This document shows, piece by piece, positions 24,783 through 34,484 of a DNA stretch of 64,000 nt. Source of the stretch: a bacterium (GTDB taxonomy: Bacteria > Patescibacteriota > Gracilibacteria > JAHISY01); the NCBI GenBank assembly GCA_021779375.1, contig JAJYAT010000002.1, positions 1-64,000 on the forward strand, written 5' to 3'. Positions within the stretch are counted from its first letter, which is position 1; each line of letters opens with the position of its first letter. The position numbers and the translations under genes are program-made. Under the pieces are notes generated by a model. That model was given only the letters and a program-made list of their open reading frames with translations. It was not told where the DNA came from and did no database searches.

Positions 24783-27032
24783 ATGCTTAAAACTTTTTAC
24801 CGTTCGCATTCTTGCAACGAACTTTCTGACAAGAATATTGACCAAGAAGTCCGCCTTGTAGGTTGGGTTGATCGCCGCCGCGATCACGGCGGACTGATTT
24901 TCATTGACCTAAGAGACCGCTTCGGAATCACACAGGTCGTCACCGACCCGGAAATTTCTGGTGATGCACACAAAATTTTCGAGACTGTCCGACCAGAGTG
25001 GGTGTTGCAAATCACAGGAAATGTACGCGCTCGACCGACTGGTCAAGAGAATGAAAAAATGGCAACAGGCAAAATTGAAATCCTCGCGACCGCGATTAAA
25101 GTGCTAAATGAAGCCGAAACTCCCCCATTTGAGATTGCCGATGAGAATGCTGAGAACGAGGAAATCCGCATGAAATTTCGCTATCTCGATCTGCGCAGAA
25201 AAAGAATGCAAAAAAATATCGTGCTGCGCCACAAACTTTTGCAGGCAACGCGCAAATATTTTTATGATCAAGGTTTTATCGAAATCGAAACGCCGATTTT
25301 GATCAAAGGCACACCCGAGGGCGCACGCGAATACATCGTCCCGAGTCGCGTTCATGCTGGAAAATTCTATGTTTTACCGCAATCGCCACAACAGCTGAAG
25401 CAGCTTTCGATGGTCGCCGGCTTCGACCGCTACATGCAAATCGCCCGCTGTTTCCGCGACGAAGACCAACGCGGCGACCGCCAGCCCGAGTTCACGCAGA
25501 TGGATTTGGAAATGAGTTTCGTCAATGCCGAAGACGTGATGGCGGTCAACGAAGCCGCCCTGCTCTCAGTCACGCGAGAATGCCGACCGGATGTGAAATT
25601 GAAATTTGCGAAATTTCCACGCCTGAGTTTCGACGATGCGATGAACAAATACGGCTCAGACAAACCCGATCTGCGTTATGATTTGGAAATGGTCGACGTC
25701 TCGGCAGAATGCCGCGGTTGTGGCTTCGGAATTTTCGCCGGAGTGCTTGAAAAAGGCGGTTTTGTGAAGGTTTTGCGCGTTCCTGGCGGCGCAGAATTCT
25801 CGCGCAAAGACATCGAAGAATTAACCGATGCAGCGAAAATTTACGGTGCGAAAGGTCTCGCTTGGATTAAAATTGCGGAAAAATTCGAGGGCGTCCCCGT
25901 CGAAAAATTGGGCGCTGATTTGACGCAAAAAATTGTCAATAAAGTCGGCGGCGTGAAAAATGACATTTTGCTTTTCGCTGCGGACGAATGGGAGACCGCC
26001 TGTAACTCGCTCGGTGCCGTGCGCATCGCGACCGCCGGAAAATTGAAATTGCTTGCGGGCAAAGAAAATGAATTTGCCTTTGCCTGGGTGACTGACTTCC
26101 CGATGTTCGCGCGCGATGCGGAAACCGGCGGACTCGCTTCGATGCACCATCCTTTCACCCGACCAAAAAATCCAGCCGATCTCGACTCCGATCCTTTGAA
26201 AGCGAAGGCCGAAGCTTACGACGTGATTTTGAATGGCTACGAAGTCGGTGGCGGCTCAGTCAGAATTCACGAGCGTGATTTACAAAAAAAGATTTTTGAT
26301 ATTTTGCAAATCTCCGACGAAGATGCCGAACGTCGTTTTGGTCATATTTTAAAGGCTTTTTCTTACGGAGCCCCACCGCACGGCGGCATCGCCTGGGGAC
26401 TTGATCGTCTCGCGATGCTCTTCGCGGGCGAGCCAAATATTCGCGAAGTCATCGCCTTTCCGAAGACAAATCGCGCGGAAGATTTGATGCTCGGTGCGCC
26501 CGATATTTTACCGGCAGAGCAGCTGAAAGAAGCCAACATTGCTTCACTTGCTCTTAAGCCAAAAACGAAACGCGATATTTTCAGTGAGATTGTCGAACTG
26601 CTGAATTCGCGCAAAATTGAATTTGAAAAACTCGAACACGCACCCGTCAAAACTTCCGCGGAAGCCGCCAAAGTTCGCGGCACCACACTCGCCCAGGCCG
26701 CCCGCGCTTTGATTTGGAAAACAGAAAATGGCTATATCCAAAGCATCTGCTCGGCTGCGAAAGAAGTTGACGAAGCAAAATTGAAAACAATCGCCGGTGT
26801 GAAAAAACTCGAACTCGCGAAACCGGAGGAGGTGAAGAAAATCACGAATTGCGAAATCGGCTGCGTCCCGCCTTTCGGCAATCTTTTCGATTTGCCAGTT
26901 TTCGTCGACCGCTCGCTCGAACCAGAAAAAATCATCGCCTTCAACGCCGGCGAACACACGAAGTCAATCAAGATGCCGTTCGTAGATTTTCTCAAAATAG
27001 TCGACTCACAGTTAAGCGAATTCTCTGCATAA
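24783..27032 (+). CDS. aspS: Aspartyl-tRNA synthetase with C-terminal YbaK-like domain
   Basis: Residues 1-about 590 are a bacterial class IIb AspRS. They comprise an OB-fold anticodon domain ([24 protein letters not shown] in part), motif 2 ([21 protein letters not shown]), the GAD insertion and motif 3 ([15 protein letters not shown]). From about 594 to 749 a second domain follows the YbaK/ProX aminoacyl-tRNA deacylase layout ([17 protein letters not shown] ... [17 protein letters not shown]). The residue aligned by eye with the YbaK catalytic Lys looks like Arg, which is uncertain. The result is an aminoacylation enzyme carrying a possible trans-editing module. The leader is about 20 nt after TAAAAT (24756). 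Confidence 0.93.
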   Translation: MLKTFYRSHSCNELSDKNIDQEVRLVGWVDRRRDHGGLIFIDLRDRFGITQVVTDPEISGDAHKIFETVRPEWVLQITGNVRARPTGQENEKMATGKIEILATAIKVLNEAETPPFEIADENAENEEIRMKFRYLDLRRKRMQKNIVLRHKLLQATRKYFYDQGFIEIETPILIKGTPEGAREYIVPSRVHAGKFYVLPQSPQQLKQLSMVAGFDRYMQIARCFRDEDQRGDRQPEFTQMDLEMSFVNAEDVMAVNEAALLSVTRECRPDVKLKFAKFPRLSFDDAMNKYGSDKPDLRYDLEMVDVSAECRGCGFGIFAGVLEKGGFVKVLRVPGGAEFSRKDIEELTDAAKIYGAKGLAWIKIAEKFEGVPVEKLGADLTQKIVNKVGGVKNDILLFAADEWETACNSLGAVRIATAGKLKLLAGKENEFAFAWVTDFPMFARDAETGGLASMHHPFTRPKNPADLDSDPLKAKAEAYDVILNGYEVGGGSVRIHERDLQKKIFDILQISDEDAERRFGHILKAFSYGAPPHGGIAWGLDRLAMLFAGEPNIREVIAFPKTNRAEDLMLGAPDILPAEQLKEANIASLALKPKTKRDIFSEIVELLNSRKIEFEKLEHAPVKTSAEAAKVRGTTLAQAARALIWKTENGYIQSICSAAKEVDEAKLKTIAGVKKLELAKPEEVKKITNCEIGCVPPFGNLFDLPVFVDRSLEPEKIIAFNAGEHTKSIKMPFVDFLKIVDSQLSEFSA

Positions 27033-27426
27033 AACCAAGACGAACTGCTTCTGGAAACTTCATCATAGCTAAAATTTCATCTGGATTACTTATCGACCTA
27101 AAAGAAAGCTCTTTGATTGGGACTTCTCCCCCAAGGCTTAATTCGTGCGCCAACGTATCTATAGAGATACTAAACGGAATGATACAGCTGATTACATCTT
27201 GCGGATAAAACAAAATCTGATTCACTTCTTTCCTCATTAAATCTACAAGTCTAGATCTGACGCGTTTAAGCTTAATGGCTTGAATATTACAGCCAGATTG
27301 ACCTAGCGCGGTTCTTAGAGCAAATTCATTTGCTCGTTTCGGAAAACGGCCATCATGCCATAGAAAAACTGCTTGCAGGATTTTTTCTTTCGGAACTCCA
27401 GCTTTAGTTAACTTATCTGCAGGCAT
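26992..27426 (-). CDS. Hypothetical protein overlapping the end of aspS
   Basis: 144 aa, no family recognised and no membrane segment. Convergent with aspS and overlapping its last 41 nt. It is AT-rich relative to aspS and the DHH gene. Its start is 12 nt from the end of the upstream DHH gene on the same strand, so it is probably read through from it. Confidence 0.6.
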   Translation of the reverse strand: MPADKLTKAGVPKEKILQAVFLWHDGRFPKRANEFALRTALGQSGCNIQAIKLKRVRSRLVDLMRKEVNQILFYPQDVISCIIPFSISIDTLAHELSLGGEVPIKELSFRSISNPDEILAMMKFPEAVRLGFMQRIRLTVSRLF

Positions 27427-27438
27427 CTTTTAAAAAAA

Positions 27439-28653
27439 TTATTTCTGTTTCTTTAAATCTTTTTTCTGTTTTTCATTTTCAATTTTTTCGGGCAACAAGC
27501 CGAGTCGCTCTGCCTGAACCACGCGAATTTTATCGATAATTTCAGGCTCGATTGCTTCAATTTTTTTATTCGGAATTTTGAAACCAGCCGCCGCATGATG
27601 TCCCCCGCCGCCGAAAAGTCCGGCGATTTCATTCGCCGAAACAGCGGGCGTCGTCGTCCGCAGACTGCCAGAAACTGTCGCACCTTTTTGTTTCAGGAGC
27701 AGCACGACTTCCGCGCCCGGCGCATTCGAAAGCAGCTCGTCAATCAGTCCGTCCGTCGCCGTCTCGACCGCTTCGGTCGCGCGAAAATCTTCGGACGTCA
27801 CCGTGCTCCACACGATTCTGTGCGCCTCGTCGAATTCAATCTTGGACAAAACGCGTCCCCATAATTTCAAAGTCGAGAGCTGTTTGGTTTTGTAAACATG
27901 GCGAATGATTTCTTGCTGGCGCGCACCGGCTTCGATCAAATCAGCAGACAATTCGAGCGAGCGCGGCGTCGTGTTGGAATTTTGGAACGAGCCGGTATCA
28001 GTGATAATTCCAGTCAAAATAAGCGTCGCGACATCTTCGTCGAGCAATTTTTTGTTGAATTCGGATTCAAGCGAGCGCAGCAAACGCAGGACCAATTCAC
28101 TCGAGCTCGCCGCCGTGGTATCGACGAAATTCACTTTGCCGAAACCGGTATTGCTTGCATGATGGTCGATGTTCACGACTGGAATGTCGTAAAAAATATT
28201 AGGGTTCGCGTCGAAAAGTCCGCCAAGCTGCGGCAGGTCAGGCACATCGACGCAGACAATCAAATCGAAATCCGCCTCCCCGACCGCAAACTCAATTTCG
28301 TCTTTGGAGAAAGGCGCACCGCCGACTGGTCGGACGGAAATCTTGAGTACGCCATCTTCGATTTTATGAAAGACCTCTGCCGAAGCACGTTCGGCGAGCG
28401 GAAAATTAATGATGAGATCATTCGCACCGGCAATCGTCGTCTCGAAGCTTTCAAGTGCCGGAAGAAAATCCAGCAACTCAGGCACCGGATCCGCCGCCGC
28501 CGCAATCACGCTTTTGCCCAATTTGCGCAGCGCGAGCAACAAAGCCAACGCACTCCCGATTGCATCGCCGTCAGGATTTTGGTGACCAAGCACGAGGATT
28601 TTCTCGCTTTGGCGCAGGAGATTTACGATCTGTTGGAGCGGCGTCGAGTTCAA
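27439..28653 (-). CDS. DHH phosphoesterase, NrnA-like oligoribonuclease
   Basis: 404 aa. Motif I LVLGHQNPDGDAIGSALAL, the CVDVPD segment, the NIDHHASNTGFG motif that names the family and the DHHA1 ending FGGGGHHAAAGF are all present. Such enzymes degrade nanoRNA or pAp with Mn2+. A segment near residues 85-125 looks longer than in compact NrnA. The C-terminus is a lysine-rich tail. Start TTG. Confidence 0.9.
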   Translation of the reverse strand: MNSTPLQQIVNLLRQSEKILVLGHQNPDGDAIGSALALLLALRKLGKSVIAAAADPVPELLDFLPALESFETTIAGANDLIINFPLAERASAEVFHKIEDGVLKISVRPVGGAPFSKDEIEFAVGEADFDLIVCVDVPDLPQLGGLFDANPNIFYDIPVVNIDHHASNTGFGKVNFVDTTAASSSELVLRLLRSLESEFNKKLLDEDVATLILTGIITDTGSFQNSNTTPRSLELSADLIEAGARQQEIIRHVYKTKQLSTLKLWGRVLSKIEFDEAHRIVWSTVTSEDFRATEAVETATDGLIDELLSNAPGAEVVLLLKQKGATVSGSLRTTTPAVSANEIAGLFGGGGHHAAAGFKIPNKKIEAIEPEIIDKIRVVQAERLGLLPEKIENEKQKKDLKKQK

Positions 28654-28754
28654 GTTGCTTGAAATTTAAGCGGTTACTTTAAACCTTTTTATTAAGTTTG
28701 TAAAAGCTTTCTCGATATTTTACCACTAAATAAATAAAAGTCAAGCTTTTAATT

Positions 28755-28783
28755 TTGACGATTGGCTTCTGTAAATTTAGAAT
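28755..28783 (+). promoter_or_regulatory. Promoter of rpsF-rpsR
   Basis: TTGACG at 28755-28760, a 17-bp spacer and TAGAAT at 28778-28783, with a leader of about 50 nt to the rpsF ATG. Confidence 0.7.
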
Positions 28784-28840
28784 CACGCAGCTTTTTTGGG
28801 ATTCGCCCTGTCGAATTCCAAGCCTAATTCCACAAGAAGC

Positions 28841-29359
28841 ATGACTGAAAAAACTACCAACTCGTACGAGCTCCTCGCTATCTTCGCGGGCAGTTTGCGT
28901 GAAAGCGAATTTAAGAAAGAGCTTGAGAAGCTGGAAGCTGAGCTCGCGCGCATCGCGAAAACTCTCAACAAGGTTGTTTGGGCTGGTCGCCTACTCGCTT
29001 ACAAGATTGACGGTGAGACGACCGGCAATTATTTCGTCACACACTTCGAAGCTGAAGGTAAAGAAATCAACAAGCTCGACAATTCGCTACGCCTCGATCC
29101 AAAAATCATTCGGCATTTGATCTGCAAGACTCCGAAAAATTACAAATGGCGCGAATACTCGGAAGAAGACCTGGAACACGATTTCACGAAATTGGATCGC
29201 ACCGAACCAGCCGTCGAACCGCGCTTCGTGAAAAAAGGCGCTGCCGCTGCCAAAAGACCAGCCGCAGCCACCACGAAAAAGATTGAGAAAAAGATCGAAC
29301 CTCAGGCTGATGCGGGCGAAATCGACAAACAGCTCGATGATATTCTCGCTGATTTATAA
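28841..29359 (+). CDS. rpsF: 30S ribosomal protein S6
   Basis: Partner of S18 on the small-subunit platform. I use ATG 28841 (MTEKTTNSYELLAIF), giving 172 aa. The S6 ferredoxin-like fold is visible (YELLAIF, AGRLLAYKIDGETTGNYFVTHFE). A long Ala/Lys-rich tail (about 60 residues) extends past the usual length of about 100. Next is rpsR, with no ssb or rplI between them. Confidence 0.93.
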   Translation: MTEKTTNSYELLAIFAGSLRESEFKKELEKLEAELARIAKTLNKVVWAGRLLAYKIDGETTGNYFVTHFEAEGKEINKLDNSLRLDPKIIRHLICKTPKNYKWREYSEEDLEHDFTKLDRTEPAVEPRFVKKGAAAAKRPAAATTKKIEKKIEPQADAGEIDKQLDDILADL

Positions 29360-29386
29360 AGTAAAAAGCTAAATTTAATTTTTAAA

Positions 29387-29617
29387 ATGGTCAAAAATTC
29401 TTCAGTTCGCAAGCTCTGCAAATTTTGCGCCGCACACGCCGAATTTATTGATTACAAAGATGTGCGCATTTTGCGCCGCTACATCAATCTCGACGGCAAA
29501 ATCCAACCACGCAAATATTCAGGCGTTTGTCTGAAGCACCAGCGCATGCTCTCGAACGCGATTAAAAAGGCGCGCATTGCAGCGCTTGTCCCCTTCGTCC
29601 GCGACGCGGTCCTGTGA
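29387..29617 (+). CDS. rpsR: 30S ribosomal protein S18
   Basis: 76 aa with the core YKDVRILRRYINLDGKI and KHQRMLSNAIKKARIAALVPF. The N-terminus keeps a CKFC pair and a further Cys in GVCLKHQ, as in zinc-binding S18 paralogs. It is downstream of rpsF with a 27-nt gap and the usual TTTTTAAAATG start context. Confidence 0.96.
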   Translation: MVKNSSVRKLCKFCAAHAEFIDYKDVRILRRYINLDGKIQPRKYSGVCLKHQRMLSNAIKKARIAALVPFVRDAVL

Positions 29618-29720
29618 AGTTGGTAGTTGATAGTTTATAGATTCTTCCTAAGATTAATCACCAACTTTCTCGACTAAGATCTAACAACTAAAAACTAACA
29701 ACTAAAAACTTGAGAAACCC

Positions 29721-29795
<75 letters not shown>

Positions 29796-29837
29796 TCTAA
29801 AAAACTTAATCCCTACTGCTTAATCCTTACTTCTACC

Positions 29838-30155
29838 TTGTCTAAATTTGCAATCATCGGTCTCGGCGGCAAACAGTTCCGCGTCAGCGAAGGCGACAAA
29901 ATTATCGCTGAGAAAGTCGCGGAAGCGGACGCCGGCACGATCAAAATCAATCATGTCTTCCTCGTCGCCGACGGCGATGCTGTGAAAATCGGTGCGCCAA
30001 TCGTCGAAGGCGCGAGCGTCGAGGCGAAAGTCTTGGGAGTGAAGAAAGGTGAAAAAGTCCGCGTCTTCAAGATGAAACAGCGCAAACGCTACCGCCGCGA
30101 AAGAGGTCATCGCCAATTTGAGATGGAGCTGGAGATTTTGAAAATCAACGGATAA
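29838..30155 (+). CDS. rplU: 50S ribosomal protein L21
   Basis: 105 aa from TTG 29838 (encoding the FAIIGLGGKQFRVSEGD start). The ORF track extends back into tRNA-Thr, which cannot be correct, and no ATG or GTG lies between. The C-terminal motif KMKQRKRYRRERGHRQ is diagnostic. rpmA, the usual neighbour, is not here. The 3' end overlaps the convergent 280-aa gene by 11 nt. Confidence 0.93.
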   Translation: MSKFAIIGLGGKQFRVSEGDKIIAEKVAEADAGTIKINHVFLVADGDAVKIGAPIVEGASVEAKVLGVKKGEKVRVFKMKQRKRYRRERGHRQFEMELEILKING

Positions 30156-30987
30156 TCGAACCGTTTTTTCTTGGTTCTACCAATGACTCTGGTCTCAGGA
30201 GTTTTTGCTTTCTTGGACGACCTTGAGGTCTCGGCTTTTTTTCAACGGAGTTTTCAACTTCAGGGGTTTCCCCTCTAATAATTTGACGAATCAAACCCTT
30301 ACCGGCTTTGCCTGTGGAGCTTCCTTTACGAATGAAATCATTATTTCTATGGCCTAAAGCTAAAACATTTAGGTGTTGCTGGGCATCTTCTTTGCTCGCA
30401 AAAATATCAGATCCTAAATTTAGGATTGTATTCCGCCCTTCAATTTGGAGACGACCCTGGACATCAACTCCGAGTAAAATTACTGGTTCAATTTTTTCGG
30501 TGTTTCTAATAATTCTCCAAGCAGTTTTTCCTTTTAGTTTTTCCGCCCCAAAAGATATTTCGATCTTTTCTAATCTTCCTAAGATATCATCAAGAAAGCG
30601 ACTTTTTATGTCTATTTTTGAAATATTATTATAATTAGCTTGGAAGTCCAACGCTTTAATTAAACTAACCAACTCAAGGCTGGGATCAAGTTTGATTAGC
30701 AAATCCTCAATTAGATCTAATTTTTCTTGGAGCGCAATTTTTCTTTCGTATGCTACTAATTCACTTTGAATTATTGCCGCACGATTAATTGCTTCTGTTC
30801 TATCCGCAGGAGCTGCTCTACTAGCAGCAGCTTTTTCAATTAATTTTATTTTAGCAACAATAGCATCTTGAACTTCAGGCGAAACATCACCTAACCTCAA
30901 CTCTATTTGCTTGCGAACTTGCTCAGTGATTCCAGCAGTTAAGATATCAATCTTCTCTCCGTCTCCGCCTAGTTCAATTCTTTTCAT
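30145..30987 (-). CDS. Hypothetical protein with basic AT-hook-like tail
   Basis: 280 aa, mainly helical and charged over residues 1-130, then a beta-containing segment (EPVILLGVDVQGRLQIEGRN). The tail is strongly basic with KPRPQGRPRKQK, which resembles an AT-hook core and suggests nucleic-acid binding. It is AT-rich. A TAGAAT box lies about 20 nt upstream. No family is recognised. Confidence 0.65.
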   Translation of the reverse strand: MKRIELGGDGEKIDILTAGITEQVRKQIELRLGDVSPEVQDAIVAKIKLIEKAAASRAAPADRTEAINRAAIIQSELVAYERKIALQEKLDLIEDLLIKLDPSLELVSLIKALDFQANYNNISKIDIKSRFLDDILGRLEKIEISFGAEKLKGKTAWRIIRNTEKIEPVILLGVDVQGRLQIEGRNTILNLGSDIFASKEDAQQHLNVLALGHRNNDFIRKGSSTGKAGKGLIRQIIRGETPEVENSVEKKPRPQGRPRKQKLLRPESLVEPRKNGSIIR

Positions 30988-31064
30988 TTGAAAAATTAAG
31001 ACCGGATTCTAAAGCAAATCTAAAATTAGGCAAATTCAGTCAAGGTGAGAGCCAAGATCTTAAT

Positions 31065-32468
31065 TTACAATTTCACTGCCTCAGCCATATATTTCTGCGG
31101 AATGTCTTCGAGTCGCATTTTTTCAAGCGGCAGATAATCGAGCGGATCAACATGGTCGCCATTGTCGATGACCTCGAAATGTAGATGCGAACCCGTCGTC
31201 ATGTAACCCGCACCGGGCGTGCCGGGAATACCACCCGAGAGCCCGATCAAATCACCCGCCCGCACAGCCTCACCTTCTTTTACAAAAATTTTGGAAATAT
31301 GACCGTACACTGTGGCGAGTCCATCCGCGTGCGCAATCATGATGTAGGAATAGCCCATGCCGTTGTCTTTGGCTTTGTAGATGATTCCTGGCGCAGCCGC
31401 GGACACGCGCGAACCTTGCGTGAGTCGGAAGTCCACTGCTTCATGTTTGACTCCGAAGCGCGTGACATAGCTCGCATCGTGAAAATAAGCCGTGATACCG
31501 CGCGCCGGACTCGCAGGCCAGAGTACGCGCGGAATGCGATCGGGGAAAATCACTCCCGCCATCGAAGCCACTGATTGGTCTCCCAGCAGCTTGGCGAAAT
31601 CTTCCTCACTTAAGCTGCCCTTCAGGGTTTTGAGCTGGCTATCAATCACACCGAGTTGCGATTTCAATTCGGCCACTTCGGCGAGTGCCTGAAGTTGCTG
31701 TTTTTTCGAATCCTCGACGAGCTTGCGATACTGCTCTTCTTGTCCCCGCGTCTCATCTAGCAAAGTTTGCTTCGCCGCACGCGTTTCAGCCAGCTCGCGG
31801 GTGCGCAGCATGATTTCCTGCTGCAGCAGAATCAGCTCGCCTCGTTTCGCGAGTAAATTCGCTTTCACTGCTTCGTAATCAGACTGTTTTTGCTGTAAAT
31901 CGAGAATCAGACTCGCGGAAATATTTTGGAGAATGTCGAGGTAAGTTTTCTTCGTCTCGACATCTGCCAACGATTCGTCCGTGAAAAGAAATTTGAGCGT
32001 GGAAATTTCGCCAGTTTTCCAATCCGTGTATTGCATCGTCTCGGAATAAGCGAGGCGGATGAATTCATCGAGCAAATCACGTGAGCGCGCCATTGCCACT
32101 TCGCGCATCTCGGATAGTTCTTCGAGGTCGGCGAGCTCGAGCTGAATCGACTTGGTCGCCTCTTGCAAGTTGTCGAGATTGGCTTGTTCCCGCGCCAGAT
32201 TTTGGTCGAGATTCGCGACCTGTGCCGCCAGTGTATTGACCTGTGCCTCGAGCAGCGGCAACTTATCCTTCACGACCTGATCGACTGAGCCAGCGGAATT
32301 GAGATAGGTTTCGTATTTTTTGTCGATCTCGTTGCGCACGAACATGAGCGCATCGACAGTCTTGCTTGCCTGGTCGAAAACACCCCCGCTCGTCGTCGCG
32401 GCGCGAACAAGTGGCGTAGTGCAAATAACGAGGCAAAGCAGGAGCGAGACTAATTTGGCAATTTTCAA
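31065..32468 (-). CDS. M23 family peptidase with coiled coil (EnvC/NlpD-like)
   Basis: 467 aa. A signal peptide (residues 1-23) is followed by a long coiled coil (about residues 60-290, e.g. VNTLAAQVANLDQNLAREQ) and a C-terminal LytM/M23 domain. The metal ligands are present: HEAVD and the HLH of GSHLHFEV. It is likely a periplasmic or extracellular peptidoglycan endopeptidase or amidase activator. Start TTG, 6 nt after a TAAAAT box that overlaps the hsp20 stop codon. Confidence 0.92.
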   Translation of the reverse strand: MKIAKLVSLLLCLVICTTPLVRAATTSGGVFDQASKTVDALMFVRNEIDKKYETYLNSAGSVDQVVKDKLPLLEAQVNTLAAQVANLDQNLAREQANLDNLQEATKSIQLELADLEELSEMREVAMARSRDLLDEFIRLAYSETMQYTDWKTGEISTLKFLFTDESLADVETKKTYLDILQNISASLILDLQQKQSDYEAVKANLLAKRGELILLQQEIMLRTRELAETRAAKQTLLDETRGQEEQYRKLVEDSKKQQLQALAEVAELKSQLGVIDSQLKTLKGSLSEEDFAKLLGDQSVASMAGVIFPDRIPRVLWPASPARGITAYFHDASYVTRFGVKHEAVDFRLTQGSRVSAAAPGIIYKAKDNGMGYSYIMIAHADGLATVYGHISKIFVKEGEAVRAGDLIGLSGGIPGTPGAGYMTTGSHLHFEVIDNGDHVDPLDYLPLEKMRLEDIPQKYMAEAVKL

Positions 32469-32474
32469 TGTTCG

Positions 32475-32480
32475 ATTTTA
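32475..32480 (-). promoter_or_regulatory. -10 box of the M23 gene overlapping the hsp20 stop
   Basis: TAAAAT on the minus strand, 6 nt before the TTG start at 32468; its first bases are the stop codon of hsp20. An internal leaderless promoter separates the two genes. Confidence 0.4.
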
Positions 32481-32945
32481 TTCGGTCGGCTGAATCTTGA
32501 CGATCCGCGTGCGCACGTTGTCGAGCTTCGGGATTGTCAGAACCAAAACGCTTTTTTTAAATTCAGCCCGCGCCTTTTTGGAATCGACCGCCTCCGGCAA
32601 AACAATCGACCGTGAGAATGGTCCGAAGAAGCATTCTTGAACGAGGAAATCGTCATCCGTCATTTCCGGCAAAGGCGAAACACGCTCACCCTCAATCGTC
32701 ACGACATCCTCAGTAATCTCGACGCGCACATCATCCGGATGCACTCCGGCGAGTGGCGCGACGATGATCAAATTGTTGTTCGTCTCGTGGACATCGACCG
32801 CAAGCTGCGCAACTTCGCTGTCTTCGTTTTCGGCGATTTCCGGCGTGACTTTACGCAAGGTCGAAACAGGCACTGGGATACTTTGCGGGCGCTTCAAATT
32901 CGTAGCGAGGTTGCCGATGCCGATTGGTTTTGGGTCGAAACTCAT
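32478..32945 (-). CDS. Small heat shock protein Hsp20
   Basis: ATP-independent holdase. The 155 aa have an alpha-crystallin domain (AVDVHETNNNLIIVAPLAGV to ARAEFKKSVLVLTIPK) and short flanking arms. The conserved strand GPFSRSIVLPEAVD is clear, while the usual G-x-L near the end is replaced by SVLVL. The ATG is 6 nt after a TAAAAT box. Confidence 0.93.
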   Translation of the reverse strand: MSFDPKPIGIGNLATNLKRPQSIPVPVSTLRKVTPEIAENEDSEVAQLAVDVHETNNNLIIVAPLAGVHPDDVRVEITEDVVTIEGERVSPLPEMTDDDFLVQECFFGPFSRSIVLPEAVDSKKARAEFKKSVLVLTIPKLDNVRTRIVKIQPTE

Positions 32946-32951
32946 GGCTCA

Positions 32952-32957
32952 ATTTTA
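32952..32957 (-). promoter_or_regulatory. -10 box of hsp20, leaderless arrangement
   Basis: TAAAAT on the minus strand, 6 nt before the ATG at 32945. I see no CIRCE-type or other heat-shock inverted repeat nearby. Confidence 0.45.
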
Positions 32958-32982
32958 AATTTAAAATTGAAAATTTAAAATT

Positions 32983-33693
32983 TTACTTGCTAGACTTTTT
33001 CACGGTTCGAGTTCGCAGCTCCGCTCCCGAAATCGCCTTCCACTTGCCGCAGGATAAATCACCTTCCCAGCAGATTTTTTGGGTCTCACAAGTCGGTCCG
33101 GCGAATTTAAAAATATTTGGCGCAATTGGCTTCACGAGCTTGAGCATCTCGTTCGCCAGCTCGCGAATCTCCCACTGCGCGCGAATACAAAGCCGGTGTT
33201 CGAAAAAATTGAGCAAGCCCCGCGCGTTCATCGTGAGAATGATGTTGGTCTTGGTCGCCTGCGGAGTGAGATAGCGCGCATCTTCAGGCTTGATTTCAAG
33301 TGCTTTTAACTTCTCAACAGTTTGATCTAGGCTTTTTTTGAATTCCTCGACGGCCTGCATCGCTTCCGGATTATTCGCGATAGAAGCCGGGATGACAAAG
33401 TCCGTGTGAGTTTTGTTGTAGCGCCCTGACTTGATGGAATAGCTCGCGTGGCGGTGCCGCACCAGCTGCGTCTCGGTGACGCGCGAAACTCCCTCGACGG
33501 CGAAAGTAAAACTCGCGTGTTCAATCGTCGAGAGATGTCCGGAATTCATCACGATATCAATCAAGCGCTCACGCTTTTCAAGCGAAATCGTTTCTTTCAA
33601 TTCTTCGCCGCTTTTCGCGGAATAGCACTGATTAATCGCTGCCGCGACGACAGCTTCCGGATCGATGGTGTGGGAAATGAGAACGACTTTCAC
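32983..33693 (-). CDS. thyX: FAD-dependent thymidylate synthase ThyX
   Basis: Makes dTMP from dUMP with methylene-THF and FAD. The ThyX signature RHRHASYSIKSGRYN is present, and the late segment ARGLLNFFEHRLCIRAQWEIR fits. It is 236 aa with a basic tail. Start GTG, 7 nt after a TAAAAT box. Confidence 0.96.
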   Translation of the reverse strand: MKVVLISHTIDPEAVVAAAINQCYSAKSGEELKETISLEKRERLIDIVMNSGHLSTIEHASFTFAVEGVSRVTETQLVRHRHASYSIKSGRYNKTHTDFVIPASIANNPEAMQAVEEFKKSLDQTVEKLKALEIKPEDARYLTPQATKTNIILTMNARGLLNFFEHRLCIRAQWEIRELANEMLKLVKPIAPNIFKFAGPTCETQKICWEGDLSCGKWKAISGAELRTRTVKKSSK

Positions 33694-33700
33694 GCTGATG

Positions 33701-33706
33701 ATTTTA
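33701..33706 (-). promoter_or_regulatory. -10 box of thyX, leaderless arrangement
   Basis: TAAAAT on the minus strand, 7 nt before the GTG at 33693. Confidence 0.45.
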
Positions 33707-33798
33707 GCTCAAAAAATTACCCGCGCGAATTTTCTTCATCTCGCAGAAAATCGATAACTCTAAGCTAGGATTCTAAAACCAAAATTCTCATAATCCGC

Positions 33799-34224
33799 TT
33801 ATTCAATAATCGCGTTTTTACCAAACTGTTTTCCATTTACTATGACCCCCATCCCTGGACTAATCACACCTTCAATTGGTTGAATTGCACGAAGTATAGC
33901 TTTTTCCGCAAGACTCCCGGAGACAACTCCTTTTGGAATATTTTTACCATCGACGCGAAGACTGCCTTCGACGACAGACGTGCTATTAAAATTATCTCTA
34001 ATCTCAGATAAATTCACGCCATATTTTTCAGCAAGCTGCTTGTTGCTATCTTTGGTAATTGCTGTATTTTCTCGCACTTTTGCAAGCTCAGCCTGTAAAG
34101 ATTCGCTCTTTGAATCCAGAATCCTAGAATTATCAACTTCATTTTTCTCAACTTTCTGAGTCTCGTTATTCTGGAACCAAACCAATCTCATTGGTAAAAA
34201 CGAAAAACAATTTTGATTTTGCAT
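33799..34224 (-). CDS. Hypothetical protein, AT-rich pair (second gene)
   Basis: 141 aa. Residues about 25-75 are charged and probably coiled coil (SESLQAELAKVRENTAITK). The C-terminal half is Gly/Val-rich (GVVSGSLAEKAIL, GMGVIVNGKQFG). No family is recognised. It starts 2 nt after the 65-aa gene on the same strand, so the two form an operon. Confidence 0.6.
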   Translation of the reverse strand: MQNQNCFSFLPMRLVWFQNNETQKVEKNEVDNSRILDSKSESLQAELAKVRENTAITKDSNKQLAEKYGVNLSEIRDNFNSTSVVEGSLRVDGKNIPKGVVSGSLAEKAILRAIQPIEGVISPGMGVIVNGKQFGKNAIIE

Positions 34225-34226
34225 GT

Positions 34227-34424
34227 TTAATTATTTATATTCTCAATCAGTTCTTCAAGACTAGAAAGACTATTTGTCTCTTCTGCGCGCTCATTTTTTT
34301 CCGCCACTTTTAAAATTTCATGTTGCACAACCTTTTCAAACGCAAACTCTTTTTCTGCTCGCAGAAGCTCGTTTTCTAGTTCCGATTCACTTTTTTGATT
34401 TTTTGTTGAGATTTGAGTTTGCAT
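34227..34424 (-). CDS. Small acidic helical protein, AT-rich pair (first gene)
   Basis: 65 aa, glutamate-rich and predicted fully helical (ENELLRAEKEFAFEKVV). No family is recognised. Both genes of this pair differ in composition from the neighbouring thyX and cysE. Linked expression suggests partner proteins, though nothing else supports that. Confidence 0.55.
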   Translation of the reverse strand: MQTQISTKNQKSESELENELLRAEKEFAFEKVVQHEILKVAEKNERAEETNSLSSLEELIENINN

Positions 34425-34484
34425 TTTTGATAAATTCTTATTTTTATTTTAACACAAAAAATATATTTCGGCAAATATGGCTTC

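Noticed and set aside
34227-34424. Toxin-antitoxin interpretation of the 34227/33799 gene pair
   Set aside because: Gene sizes and the 2-nt gap fit loosely, but neither protein shows a toxin or DNA-binding antitoxin motif.
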